Source of the DNA: Arthrobacter castelli DSM 16402
GTDB lineage: Bacteria > Actinomycetota > Actinomycetes > Actinomycetales > Micrococcaceae
Assembly: GCF_000430705.1 (NCBI RefSeq)
Contig: NZ_AUMN01000014.1
Coordinates: 1 to 64,000 of the forward strand
Reading direction: 5' to 3'
DNA: 64,000 bases
The position numbers and the translations under genes are program-made. This document shows, piece by piece, positions 43,794 through 51,968 of this stretch (position 1 is the stretch's first letter; every line of letters starts with the position of its first letter). The notes under the pieces are model-generated. The model had not been told where the DNA came from and searched no databases. It saw only the letters and a program-made list of their open reading frames with translations.

Positions 43794-45494
43794 CTATCGC
43801 CGGATGTCCCGCCGTTGCATGGACGGCACGGCAAGCAACACGGCCGCCACGCCGATTCCGGCCAGCACCGCAAGCGGCCAGTACACCGGGTCATCGCCGG
43901 CCAGGTCGGGGACATGATTGAACACCATCAGGTCCATCAGCCACCCAGGCGGTTCCAACAAGCTGCCGAACCAGGTCATGCTGGCGGTTACGGCGACCAG
44001 CGCCCAGCCGATCCACGCCAGCTGCGGCCGCAGTCCGATCAGCAGTGCGGTGGCGCCGGCCAGGCACACGGCCGCGGGCCACTGGAGCAGGAAATAACCT
44101 ATGATCCGCCCGGCGTCCGCCTGCCCGCCGAGTTCTTGCGCCGTGATCCCGGCCGTGACCAGGCCGGCCAGCAGCAGCATCACTGCGCTGCCGACGACGG
44201 CGGCAACCCAGGCAGCCACCAGCGGCTCCCAGCGGCGCCGGCCAGTGACCAGCTCGGCCTCCAGCAACCCCGCGGACTCGTCGGCACGGACCCGCATCAC
44301 TGAGCCAACCGCGTAGACGGCAACGAAGATCCCGGCAATGAGAGTGACCATCTGGAAGTACATGGAGGTCACAGAGGCGTCGCCCATCATCCGGCGCACG
44401 AGTTGAGCGGTGACGTCCGAGCCTGTCAGCAGGTCCAGCAGCCCGGAGCTCATGCCGCCGAACAGGGCGCCGAGGGCCACCACGGCCACCGTCCAGCCGA
44501 TCGCCGAACCCATCCCCCGGCGCCGCGCCAAGCCGAATCCGGACGATACCCGCAGCCCGCGGTCGTGTCCCCTGCGGCGGGCAATGATCCCGGCCTGGTA
44601 TTCCCGCTTCGAGGCCAACCACAACGACAGCACCAACAACAGCAGGAGCACTGCCCCGAAGACCCAGAACGGCCACGCCCGGTCCCGGGTATAGGGGGCA
44701 ACCACCTGCACCCACCCCAGGGGCGAAACCCAGTGCAGCCACGTCACCGGCGCGGCGCCGGCATCGTCGAGAGTGGCCCCGGCGTTGGGCACTGCCCGGG
44801 CCAGGAACGCGATACCCAGGATCAGCAGTGACCAGGAGCGGGCCACCGGGCCGTCCGGGGCAAGCTGGCACATCACCGTGGCCAGCAGGGCAAACGCGCC
44901 CGAGACCGCGGCCACCACGGCGCCGAATGTGAAGGCGCCGGCGGTGGTGAGTTCCTGGTTCACCTGCGCCTGGCCCCATAGGATCAGCGCGGTGCCGGCG
45001 CCGAGCGCCAGGCACTGGCCGATCAGCACCGTGAACGATGCCGCCACCGGCAGCCAGGGTGCCGTGCCGGTGGATCGGACGACGGCCAGGGTGCCGGCGT
45101 CTTCGGGACGGCGCACCAACGTGACCGCGAGCAGCAAGGCCATCACGGCGCCGACGATGAGTACGTAGGTCCCGGTTTCCCAGACGAGTAATTGACCCAG
45201 CGTCCCCGGATCCGGCAACGGGCCGTACAGCACGGCGGTGGCTGTGTTGGCGCGCAGGGACTCGACCAGCACGGTCCGCTGCGCCAGGTCCGGATATAAC
45301 TCGGCGTAGGACGGAGCGGTCACAGCCACCAGGGCCAGCAGCGGGATCAACCATGCCAGCAACTGTGTCCAGTGCCGCCGCAGCACCAGAGCCACCAGCC
45401 TGCGGTACTGGCCCGCGGTCCCGGTTCCTGTGGCGGCGGGCACATCCTGGCGGTGTCGCGGCCTGGTCTGCACAGCAGCGGGTGTGCCCATCAT
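43794..45494 (-). CDS. ABC-2-type exporter permease
   Basis: 566 residues. About twelve hydrophobic segments in two six-TM halves (QLLAWLIPLLALVAVTAPSY opens the first), with a large exposed loop carrying a YPDLAQRT segment. This matches the fused ABC-2 permeases grouped as exporters of polyketide antibiotics. The ATG at 45494 overlaps the stop of the ATPase gene (ATGA) and GAGGTG lies five bases upstream; the longer frame up to 45818 is only a shadow of the ATPase. With the ATPase it would form a drug or lipid efflux pump. Confidence 0.88.
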   Translation of the reverse strand: MMGTPAAVQTRPRHRQDVPAATGTGTAGQYRRLVALVLRRHWTQLLAWLIPLLALVAVTAPSYAELYPDLAQRTVLVESLRANTATAVLYGPLPDPGTLGQLLVWETGTYVLIVGAVMALLLAVTLVRRPEDAGTLAVVRSTGTAPWLPVAASFTVLIGQCLALGAGTALILWGQAQVNQELTTAGAFTFGAVVAAVSGAFALLATVMCQLAPDGPVARSWSLLILGIAFLARAVPNAGATLDDAGAAPVTWLHWVSPLGWVQVVAPYTRDRAWPFWVFGAVLLLLLVLSLWLASKREYQAGIIARRRGHDRGLRVSSGFGLARRRGMGSAIGWTVAVVALGALFGGMSSGLLDLLTGSDVTAQLVRRMMGDASVTSMYFQMVTLIAGIFVAVYAVGSVMRVRADESAGLLEAELVTGRRRWEPLVAAWVAAVVGSAVMLLLAGLVTAGITAQELGGQADAGRIIGYFLLQWPAAVCLAGATALLIGLRPQLAWIGWALVAVTASMTWFGSLLEPPGWLMDLMVFNHVPDLAGDDPVYWPLAVLAGIGVAAVLLAVPSMQRRDIRR

Positions 45495-46465
45495 GACACC
45501 ACCTCGTAGTGGCGCATGAAGAGGTCCTCCAGCGACGCCGGCACCGAAGTGATGTCCCGGGCCCCGGATGCGGCAAGGGTGCCGAGCACCTCCGGCACGT
45601 TTTGGCGGTCCACCGACCCGGCTACCCGGATCACACCATCGGCAGCACCGCCGTCGTGGTCCGCGGCCATGCCGTACGCGGCCAGCCGGGCCGCGATATC
45701 GTCGGCGCGCTCGACGGGCACGGTGGCCTCGATCCCGGAGGCGGCGAGGTGGCGCATGGCGGCCAGCCGGCCGGACTCGACGAGCCGGCCGTCCCGGATG
45801 ATCGTAACGGATGAGCACAGCTCCTCGACCTCGGAGAGGATATGGCTGGAGAGCAGGATCGTCCGGCCATCGTCAACGGCCTGGCGCACGCAGTGGCCGA
45901 ACTCCCGCTCCATGAGCGGATCCAGGCCGGCAGTGGGCTCGTCGAGCAGCAGCAGGTCCGTGCGGGCGGCGAAGGCGGCCACCAGCATCACCTTCTGCCG
46001 GTTGCCCGTGGAGTAGGTGCGGATCTTCTTGGACGGGTCCAGACCGAACCGCTCGATCAGCCCGGCCTCGCGCGTGCGGTCGTAGCGGCCGCGCAGTCCG
46101 GCGAGGACGTCGAGCGCCTGGCGGCCCGTGAGGTTCGGCCAGAGGCTGACGTCGCCGGGAACCGCGGAGACGTTCCGGGTGGCCTCGGCCGGGTGCGTGG
46201 CGGGGTCTTTCCCGAGGACCCGCACCCTGCCTGCTGACGGTTTGTAGAGCCCCAGCAGCACCCGCATCGTGGTCGACTTGCCGGCCCCGTTCGGGCCCAG
46301 GAAACCATGGACCGACCCGGCCGAGACCTCCAGGTCCAGCCCGTCGACGGCGGCAAAGGACCCAAACTTCTTGGTCAGTCCCTCCACCTGGACCGGGTGA
46401 GCGGCGGGGTGGTCCGGGGAACTGCTCTGGGGAATGCTCTGCTCTGCGCTCATGGCGTGGCTCAT
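45491..46465 (-). CDS. ABC transporter ATP-binding protein
   Basis: 324 residues. Walker A GPNGAGKST (K63), signature region YSTGNRQKVMLVAAF in place of LSGGQ, Walker B LLLLDEPTAGLDPL and the switch His in LLSSHILSEVEEL. A ~90-residue C-terminal extension (GIEATVPVERADDIAARL and onward) is usual in drug-export ATPases. An Ala/Pro-rich head of ~25 residues precedes the domain. It overlaps both neighbours by four bases: MerR gene upstream, permease downstream. Confidence 0.93.
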   Translation of the reverse strand: MSHAMSAEQSIPQSSSPDHPAAHPVQVEGLTKKFGSFAAVDGLDLEVSAGSVHGFLGPNGAGKSTTMRVLLGLYKPSAGRVRVLGKDPATHPAEATRNVSAVPGDVSLWPNLTGRQALDVLAGLRGRYDRTREAGLIERFGLDPSKKIRTYSTGNRQKVMLVAAFAARTDLLLLDEPTAGLDPLMEREFGHCVRQAVDDGRTILLSSHILSEVEELCSSVTIIRDGRLVESGRLAAMRHLAASGIEATVPVERADDIAARLAAYGMAADHDGGAADGVIRVAGSVDRQNVPEVLGTLAASGARDITSVPASLEDLFMRHYEVVS

Positions 46466-47352
46466 GTCGTTGCCTTCCGGCTGAGTTGGTGTAGGTGTTT
46501 CTGGTTCTCTTCGCGCGCCGATTCGGCCAGCGCCCGGCGATCTTCGGCCGACAGCGGGATCCCCAGCTCTTCGGCGAGCGTTTCGACGTAGAGAGTGAAG
46601 TAGGCGCCCGGGTAGTAGCTGCCCGGGTAAACGAGGGCAAAGATCCGCCAGGTCCAGGCGTGACGTCCATCCGTGAGCATGTCGCCCATGGCGGCCAGCA
46701 GCTCGGGAGCCACACGCCGGGCGAACTCCCCGCCCCAGGCGGCGAGCGCCCGGATCTGGTCCTCCGCGTCCGGCGGCTGGTTGTCCGCCACCCGTTGGAA
46801 CCCGGCGATCATCTCCACGGCCTCGTCGAGGTCGTCCTTGGTGATGCGGTCAATGACCTCGCAGACGATTGGCGGCAGCTCCATCCGATAGCAGGCCATT
46901 TCAACCAGGTCCGCTTCAGCTTGGATCATGCCCCGGGCCCGTTCGTCCGGCGCCAGGTCCAGCAGGTCAGCGTAGAAGCGTGCCAGCGGTTCGGGCACCG
47001 GGGTCAACGGCCGGCCCGATTCCGCGGTCTGCAGCAACGTGGCCAGCTGGGCTCGCCGGGCCCTGAGATCGTCCAGCTGCCGGTCGACGCCCTCCAGCGT
47101 GGCCCGCAGGTCCGCCGCGACGCTGCTCCGGGCCGGGTTCTGCGTCTCCGCGGCGATGAGCTCCTTCACCTGTGCCAGCGGAACGCCGGAGTCCACCAGC
47201 CAGCGCACACGCATCAGCCGGGCAACATGGGCGAAGCCATAGTCGCGCCAGCCGTGACGGGTTTCCGGCAGCGGTAATAGATTGATCTGGTGGTAGTAGC
47301 GGACCGTGCGCACGGTCGTGCGTGCCAAGTCCGCGAGCTCCTTTACCTTCAT
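46462..47352 (-). CDS. MerR-family regulator of the ABC exporter
   Basis: 296 residues from the ATG at 47352. N-terminal MerR helix-turn-helix and wing: MKVKELADLARTTVRTVRYY, then HGWRDYGFAHVARLMRV. A dimerisation helix (about 75-110) leads to a ~180-residue C-terminal domain of TipAS-like length, presumably a ligand-binding sensor. It is the first gene of the regulator-ATPase-permease operon, so it likely controls its own operon in response to an exported compound. The in-frame extension to 47430 has no family sequence. Confidence 0.9.
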   Translation of the reverse strand: MKVKELADLARTTVRTVRYYHQINLLPLPETRHGWRDYGFAHVARLMRVRWLVDSGVPLAQVKELIAAETQNPARSSVAADLRATLEGVDRQLDDLRARRAQLATLLQTAESGRPLTPVPEPLARFYADLLDLAPDERARGMIQAEADLVEMACYRMELPPIVCEVIDRITKDDLDEAVEMIAGFQRVADNQPPDAEDQIRALAAWGGEFARRVAPELLAAMGDMLTDGRHAWTWRIFALVYPGSYYPGAYFTLYVETLAEELGIPLSAEDRRALAESAREENQKHLHQLSRKATT

Positions 47353-47358
47353 ACCCCC

Positions 47359-47390
47359 ATCATGCAGGTGTGACGTGACGTCACTGTCAA
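47359..47390 (-). promoter_or_regulatory. MerR-type promoter with palindromic operator
   Basis: Minus-strand TTGACA (47390-47385), then a perfect palindrome GTGACGTCAC (47384-47375), then a CATGAT -10-like box (47364-47359), giving a 20-base spacer. Long spacers with a dyad inside are the mark of MerR-regulated promoters. Transcription would start at or next to the ATG at 47352. Confidence 0.6.
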
Positions 47391-47428
47391 GGGCCGTGCC
47401 CACATTGAGGTGGCTTAGACTGTGGAAC

Positions 47429-48052
47429 ATGCTTCAGCCGCCGATGGAAAATCCCAGCGCCGTTGTCTTTGACTTGGGTAATGTAGTTGTTGGATGGGAT
47501 CCTTTTGGCCCGCTTGCGGACCGGCTGAGTCGTCCCGAGTGGGAAGAGTTCACCGAGGCCGCGGATTTCTTCGGACTGAACCGCCTGGCGGACGCTGGAA
47601 TGCCCGTTGCCGAGGTGTCCGCTATCGCTGGCGGTAAGAACCCGCATTATGGTGATCTGGTCAGAGAATATTTCCACAGCTTCGACAAAGCCCTTACCGG
47701 GCCGATTCCAGGAACTGCCGGGATTATTGAAGACCTGCACGCCGAGGGAGTCCGGCTCCTGGGATTGACCAACTGGTCAGCCGAGACCTTCGACTGTGCC
47801 CCGGTGGCCGCGCCGGTGATTAATCGGATGGAGGCGGTGATGGTCTCCGGCAAAGAAGGCGTGGCAAAACCGGATCCGGAGATCTTCCGCCGCCTGGTAT
47901 CGACCTACGCACTGCAGCCGCAGGCAACGGTCTTCATCGATGACTCGGTCTCGAACGTGGAGGCCGCCCAATCGCTGGGATTAGTGGCCCTGCAGTTCGT
48001 GGGAGCGGATCAACTGCGGCAGGATCTTAATCAACTCGGCCTTCTCAACTAA
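47429..48052 (+). CDS. HAD-family hydrolase (YihX-like phosphatase)
   Basis: 207 residues. Motif I VVFDLGNVVVGWDP with nucleophile D15 in the DLGNV form found in YihX-type sugar phosphatases, motif II LLGLTNWS, motif III lysine in VAKPDPEIF, and motif IV VFIDDSVSNVEAA. An alternative start is the ATG at 47444. Cytoplasmic; the substrate is probably a small phosphoester. Divergent from the MerR operon. Confidence 0.88.
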   Translation: MLQPPMENPSAVVFDLGNVVVGWDPFGPLADRLSRPEWEEFTEAADFFGLNRLADAGMPVAEVSAIAGGKNPHYGDLVREYFHSFDKALTGPIPGTAGIIEDLHAEGVRLLGLTNWSAETFDCAPVAAPVINRMEAVMVSGKEGVAKPDPEIFRRLVSTYALQPQATVFIDDSVSNVEAAQSLGLVALQFVGADQLRQDLNQLGLLN

Positions 48053-48105
48053 GTGACCTGTGGGCCGGCCGTGCCCGTCCAGGCTCGAGCAACTGATTGT
48101 GATCG

Positions 48106-48711
48106 TTACGGCACTGGCGTGTTGGGGAATCCGGTCCAGCGCAAGTCGGCGGGCAGGTGGGTCATGTCGTTGAACATCACCATCGTGGGAGGCAGGTTGG
48201 GGCGGTATGCGATGACGGTGAGTGCGGTGTTGGAGCTGTTGAGACCGAGCCACCGGGCAGGCGGAGCGTCCAGAGCGTGGCGCACGAGCCAAGCGATGGG
48301 ATAGTCATGCGTGATGAGTACCTCGTGGGTGTCCTCGCTCTGTGATGGATCGGAGGGTGTCGCGAATCGGGCGGACAAGGATTGCGCGATCCGGTGCCCC
48401 GCCGCGGCCTCAGCCTCGTCGTAGCCGTCGAAGAATCCGATCCAGGACGGTGGTGTCTCGGCCGCGCTGGGAACGTAGGGGACGTGGTCGATGAGTTCAG
48501 CTGCCTCGGCCACGGTCGCGTCCGGTAGATGACGGGCGACTTCGTGCGCGCTGGCGGTAGCGCGGTGAAGCGGTGAGTGCCACACGGCTTCGACGGGGAC
48601 AGTGGCGAGCCGTTTTCCCAGCAGGTTCGCCTGTCGGCGTCCGGTGTCGGTGGGTTCGCCGAACGCGTCGGCAGCACCATGGCGGGCGAGGTAGAGATGT
48701 CGGATTCCCAT
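48106..48711 (-). CDS. Histidine phosphatase family protein
   Basis: 201 residues. The RHG motif is at 10-12 (LYLARHGAAD), with a second His in VLITHDYPIAW and the acidic partner in the EAVWHSPLHRA region, the branch-1 phosphoglycerate-mutase fold. It starts 23 bp after the dikinase-like gene on the same strand, so the two are probably co-transcribed. A phosphatase beside a phosphohistidine-domain dikinase may not be chance, but its substrate is unknown. Confidence 0.87.
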   Translation of the reverse strand: MGIRHLYLARHGAADAFGEPTDTGRRQANLLGKRLATVPVEAVWHSPLHRATASAHEVARHLPDATVAEAAELIDHVPYVPSAAETPPSWIGFFDGYDEAEAAAGHRIAQSLSARFATPSDPSQSEDTHEVLITHDYPIAWLVRHALDAPPARWLGLNSSNTALTVIAYRPNLPPTMVMFNDMTHLPADLRWTGFPNTPVP

Positions 48712-48734
48712 GAGGTATCGCGGTTCCTTCCGGA

Positions 48735-49976
48735 TCAGGTGCTTGTTGTCTTAATGGTTCCCGTGGTGCCGTCGACGATGATGGCGGTGCCGTCGCGGAT
48801 TCGGCTGGTCGCGTTGCGGGTCCCGAGAACAGCGGGGATGCGGTACTCCCGGGCGACGATCGCCGCGTGGGAGAGGATGCCACCGGTTTCGGTAACGACG
48901 CCGGCGGCGAAGCGCAGCAGGGGTGTCCAGGATGGGTCGGTGCTGGGGCATACCAGGATGTCGCCCGGGTGCACGCGGGAGAAGTCATCGGGGCCACGGA
49001 CGATCCGCGCGGTGCCAGTGGCGCTCCCGTGGCTGCCCGGTGTCCCGGTCAGAGCGGCCGACGGCGTGGCCGAGGTCTCGGACGGTGGTGGCGACGGCGG
49101 AGCGGCCGTGACCGGCCGGGCTTGCAGGATCCAAATATTGCCGTCCGCGATCGCCCACTCAATGTCCTGCGCTCCGCCGAGCATGTCGGCGATTTCCGTC
49201 CCGTACCGGGCAAGCCGCAGGACGGTCGCGTCGTCGAGCGTCGGCCGGGTTCGCACGGGGCCGGACACGCTGCTGATAGCCACCTGCCTGCCGTGCCGGT
49301 CCAGGCGGGTCCGCTTTTCTCCGATGACGCAGGCGACCGCTCCGTCGGCGGCGACGCGATAGGCGTCGGGGGTGACGGTGCCTCCGACGACGCTGAGGCC
49401 CAGCCCCCAGGACGCCTCGATTTCGGTCCCGCCCTCGGGCCCGGCAGCGGTGAACATCACCCCGGAGGTATCGGCATCCACCAGACGTTGGATGAGGACA
49501 GCCATCGCCGAGTCCCCCGACGACCAGTGATGGCCGGGGCCGCTGCGATAGTCGTTGGCGCGTGCCGAGTGCAGCGAGGCCCAGCAGATACGGACGGCGT
49601 CAACGACTTCATCGATGCCCTGCGCCGCAAGGATGCTCTCATGCTGGCCGGCCGCCGATGCACCGGCAGCGTCCTCGTCGGCCGCCGAAGACCGCACAGC
49701 CACCGGCGGGTTAGCAAGCACGTCGAGCCCGCGCGCTACGGCTTCGAGCAAGTCGGGACGAAGCGCGCGGGTTCCGATCATCAGTTGCGCCGCGCCAGAT
49801 TCGTTCCGCCCGTTGTTCGATGAGGTGATATCCAAGCCATTGAACGCGGCGCGGTACGCGTCGAACCCGATAACGAACCCGTCGGGCACCGGCAAGCCGG
49901 CGCGGCGCAGCTCCCCCAGCGCCGCCGCCTTCGCACCGCAGGTCTCCGCCACGGCATCGTGCAGAGCCACCACCAT
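48735..49976 (-). CDS. Compact PPDK/rifampin-phosphotransferase-like dikinase
   Basis: 413 residues. N-terminal ATP-grasp-type PEP synthase/PPDK domain: CGAKAAALGELRRAGLPVPDG, VAVRSSAADEDAAGASAAGQ, then ILQARPVT at about 300. A linker of ~40 residues leads directly to the swivelling phosphohistidine domain with the catalytic H370 in TGGILSHAAIVAREYRIPAV. Full PEP synthases add a C-terminal PEP barrel, and rifampin phosphotransferases an insert that binds the drug; both are absent here. The start at 49976 follows AAAGG by seven bases. What it phosphorylates is unknown. A divergent HTH gene and an operator-like palindrome lie upstream. Confidence 0.88.
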   Translation of the reverse strand: MVVALHDAVAETCGAKAAALGELRRAGLPVPDGFVIGFDAYRAAFNGLDITSSNNGRNESGAAQLMIGTRALRPDLLEAVARGLDVLANPPVAVRSSAADEDAAGASAAGQHESILAAQGIDEVVDAVRICWASLHSARANDYRSGPGHHWSSGDSAMAVLIQRLVDADTSGVMFTAAGPEGGTEIEASWGLGLSVVGGTVTPDAYRVAADGAVACVIGEKRTRLDRHGRQVAISSVSGPVRTRPTLDDATVLRLARYGTEIADMLGGAQDIEWAIADGNIWILQARPVTAAPPSPPPSETSATPSAALTGTPGSHGSATGTARIVRGPDDFSRVHPGDILVCPSTDPSWTPLLRFAAGVVTETGGILSHAAIVAREYRIPAVLGTRNATSRIRDGTAIIVDGTTGTIKTTST

Positions 49977-49996
49977 TCCCACACCTTTCAACGAAC

Positions 49997-50030
49997 CGTT
50001 GACAACGTTCTGTTGATTGTGCACCATAGT
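49997..50030 (+). promoter_or_regulatory. Promoter and palindrome between the dikinase and HTH genes
   Basis: CGTTGACAACG (49997-50007) is a perfect odd palindrome that contains the -35-like TTGACA (49999-50004) of the rightward genes; a CATAGT box follows at 50025-50030. The ATG at 50034 would then be nearly leaderless. The palindrome is 21 bp from the dikinase start, so one protein bound there could affect both directions. Confidence 0.45.
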
Positions 50031-50033
50031 GGC

Positions 50034-50429
50034 ATGCCACGCAAGTACGACATCGCCCAAGCCGCGCACGACGATCACGCCCTCGCCGGCCGTCAGCAGG
50101 ACGCCACGGATCGACTGTTGGGCCTGGGGGCCGAAGAACTTGATGCTCGTCCCTGGCGACCCGCGCCAGTGCCGCCGTCGGCGATGGACCTCGCGCAGTT
50201 CGCCCTGTGGCGCTCGGCAGCCCTCCCTCCGGAAGACCTCCTGCACGCGCTTGCGCTGCTGCCCGCAGCACGCGCCGAGGCCGAGGGCCTCGAATCCGGG
50301 CTGCTGTTCACCGCCCGCAGCGCCGGCCTGACCTGGGCGCAGATAGCCGAGGCGATGGGATTCAACTCCCCGCAGGCGTGCCAGCAGCACTACAACCGGC
50401 TTGCAGAGCGACAAGGCTCCGACTCATGA
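50034..50429 (+). CDS. Small helix-turn-helix DNA-binding protein
   Basis: 131 residues. The C-terminal quarter carries a clear helix-turn-helix, SAGLTWAQIAEAMGFNSPQA; the rest is helical with Ala/Leu-rich segments (DLLHALALLPAARAEAEG). It stands divergent from the dikinase-like gene and overlaps the next gene by four bases (ATGA), so the two regulator-like proteins are made together. Likely a repressor or activator of the dikinase-phosphatase unit; ligand unknown. Confidence 0.75.
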   Translation: MPRKYDIAQAAHDDHALAGRQQDATDRLLGLGAEELDARPWRPAPVPPSAMDLAQFALWRSAALPPEDLLHALALLPAARAEAEGLESGLLFTARSAGLTWAQIAEAMGFNSPQACQQHYNRLAERQGSDS

Positions 50430-51079
50430 CCCGGGCCTCCCCGACCGGGCTGCTGGTCCTGCACGCCGTCCGCATCACGGGGTTCGCCGACACCCAGGTG
50501 ATCGCTCACCGCTTTGGGCTCGACCCCGCGGAAACAGCCGGAATACTGCGCGACGCCGAAGCGCGCGGCTGGGTGCAACATGCCGCCTTCGCCGACATCG
50601 GCGGCTGGTCATTGACCGGGATGGGCCGGACCGAGAACGAGCGGCAGTTGCGAGACGAACTCGCCGCCGCCGGCGGCGGTGACGATGAAATCCGCGCGAT
50701 CCACCGCGGGTTCCTCCCGCTGAACGCCCGCCTCCAACAGGCCTGCACCGACTGGCAGCTGCACCCTGTGCCCGGTGACCGACTCGCCGCGAACGATCAC
50801 TCAGATCCCGTGTGGGATGCCTGCGTCCTCGACGAACTCGCCACCATCGACCGCGCTCTCACTCCGCTCGCCAGACGACTCGCAGACATCCTCACCCGGT
50901 TTCAGGGATACGACACACGATTCACCGCGGCCCTGCAACGCGCTCAAGCAGGCGATGGCGGCTGGGTCGACCGTACCGACGTCGATTCCTGCCATCGCGT
51001 CTGGTTCGAGCTTCATGAAGACCTCATCGCCACACTCGGCATCGACCGCCGCACAGCAGCGTGGCCCCTCGAAAGGTAA
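50426..51079 (+). CDS. Winged-helix regulator-like protein paired with the HTH gene
   Basis: 217 residues from the ATG at 50426. The N-terminal ~75 residues look like a winged helix: LLVLHAVRITGFADTQVIAH, then LDPAETAGILRDAEARGWV and a hairpin GWSLTGMGRTENE. The remaining ~140 residues are helical, acidic and of no recognisable family; they could sense a metabolite. Overlap with the HTH gene and divergence from the dikinase-like gene suggest a joint function. Confidence 0.7.
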   Translation: MTRASPTGLLVLHAVRITGFADTQVIAHRFGLDPAETAGILRDAEARGWVQHAAFADIGGWSLTGMGRTENERQLRDELAAAGGGDDEIRAIHRGFLPLNARLQQACTDWQLHPVPGDRLAANDHSDPVWDACVLDELATIDRALTPLARRLADILTRFQGYDTRFTAALQRAQAGDGGWVDRTDVDSCHRVWFELHEDLIATLGIDRRTAAWPLER

Positions 51080-51170
51080 CGTCGGAGAGCTCAGTGAAAA
51101 AGCACAGGCCGAACAGTTATGCATTCGATGATTCCCGAATAGGGCGGCCGGCGCCAGTTCCAGCACGTGA

Positions 51171-51551
51171 TCAGCGGATGAGCCGCACTCCCGGACCAAA
51201 CTCAAAACGTGTCCATGCCTGATCGGCAGTCACCACCGGCAACTTCAGCCGTTGGGCCAACGCGAGGCAGGCCCGATCGCCCAGAGACAATCCAAACCTA
51301 CGGGTCGACGGCCAAAGTTCCGCTGCGTTCAATGCGTCCTCGGGGGTAAAGGCCTCCACCACAATTCCAAGAGCCTGGAGGCGACTGCTGACCTGATGCG
51401 GTCCGACCCCATGCTGCTGCAGCTTCTGCGCCAACTCAGACCAATTCACGGAGGACATCACTGCATGAGATAACAAAGGATCCACAACGTCTGCACCGGA
51501 TTCCGCGTGGATCCAAGCCAGCACTGCAGAAGTATCCAGAACCGCCGCCAC
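51171..51551 (-). CDS. vapC: PIN-domain toxin (VapC-like)
   Basis: 126 residues, GTG start that shares its G with the antitoxin stop (TAGTG). PIN-fold acidic residues: D6 in VLDTSAVLAWI, the Glu in NWSELAQKL, and the Asp residues in LSLGDRACLALAQRL and VTADQAW. VapC toxins are Mg-dependent RNases that cut tRNA or rRNA and are held inactive by their antitoxin. The tight overlap with an AbrB-type gene supports the pairing. Confidence 0.9.
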   Translation of the reverse strand: MAAVLDTSAVLAWIHAESGADVVDPLLSHAVMSSVNWSELAQKLQQHGVGPHQVSSRLQALGIVVEAFTPEDALNAAELWPSTRRFGLSLGDRACLALAQRLKLPVVTADQAWTRFEFGPGVRLIR

Positions 51552-51838
51552 TATCGATTCTCCTCCGCCTCTTCTGCGGCAAACTCGGCGCGTCGTTCGG
51601 CAATCAGCTCATCGACGGCTGAGCCTTCGCCACGCCAGCAAGCCATGACGTCGCGGCGAATGCGTGCCGCCAATTGGGTTTGCCCCTCGATCATCACCCT
51701 GCCATCTTCGACATACACAACTAGCCGTTGTCCGGGCTCGATGCCTGCGGCGCGCCGCACGTGCGCCGGGATGGTCAGGCGCCCGTTCTCTGTGGCGACA
51801 ACTTCTGCTGTTGCCACCTCCTGGGATATTTGTGTCAT
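51551..51838 (-). CDS. AbrB/MazE-type antitoxin
   Basis: 95 residues from the ATG at 51838. The N-terminal swapped-hairpin AbrB domain reads VVATENGRLTIPAHVRRAAG and continues with IEPGQRLVVYVEDGRV; the C-terminal acidic helix (ELIAERRAEFAAEEAEENR) would wrap the toxin. It is first in the pair and should repress its own promoter; a palindrome lies 59 bp upstream. An upstream in-frame ATG (51880) is less likely. Confidence 0.88.
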   Translation of the reverse strand: MTQISQEVATAEVVATENGRLTIPAHVRRAAGIEPGQRLVVYVEDGRVMIEGQTQLAARIRRDVMACWRGEGSAVDELIAERRAEFAAEEAEENR

Positions 51839-51896
51839 ATTCTGAGTATGCACGCCATTGAATCTATAAACAAGCCACATGCGACGAATATATGAC

Positions 51897-51914
51897 TAAC
51901 ATGCAATTGTTAGC
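51897..51914 (-). promoter_or_regulatory. Palindrome upstream of the toxin-antitoxin pair
   Basis: CTAACA (51897-51902) and TGTTAG (51909-51914) are perfect arms around six bases in an AT-rich stretch, a reasonable operator for the AbrB-type antitoxin. Confidence 0.5.
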
Positions 51915-51968
51915 CGTATTGGCCTACACCCAGGCATCGGGCAGGCTGCTAAGACCGGGCACGACCGA

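Noticed and set aside
45494-45818. N-terminal extension of the ABC permease frame
   Set aside because: It overlaps the end of the ATPase gene in another frame and has a random Arg/Gly/Pro composition; a good ribosome site and ATGA overlap fix the start at 45494.
48735-49976. Rifampin phosphotransferase
   Set aside because: The ATP and phosphohistidine domains are present, but the protein is about half the length of known Rph enzymes and lacks the drug-binding part.
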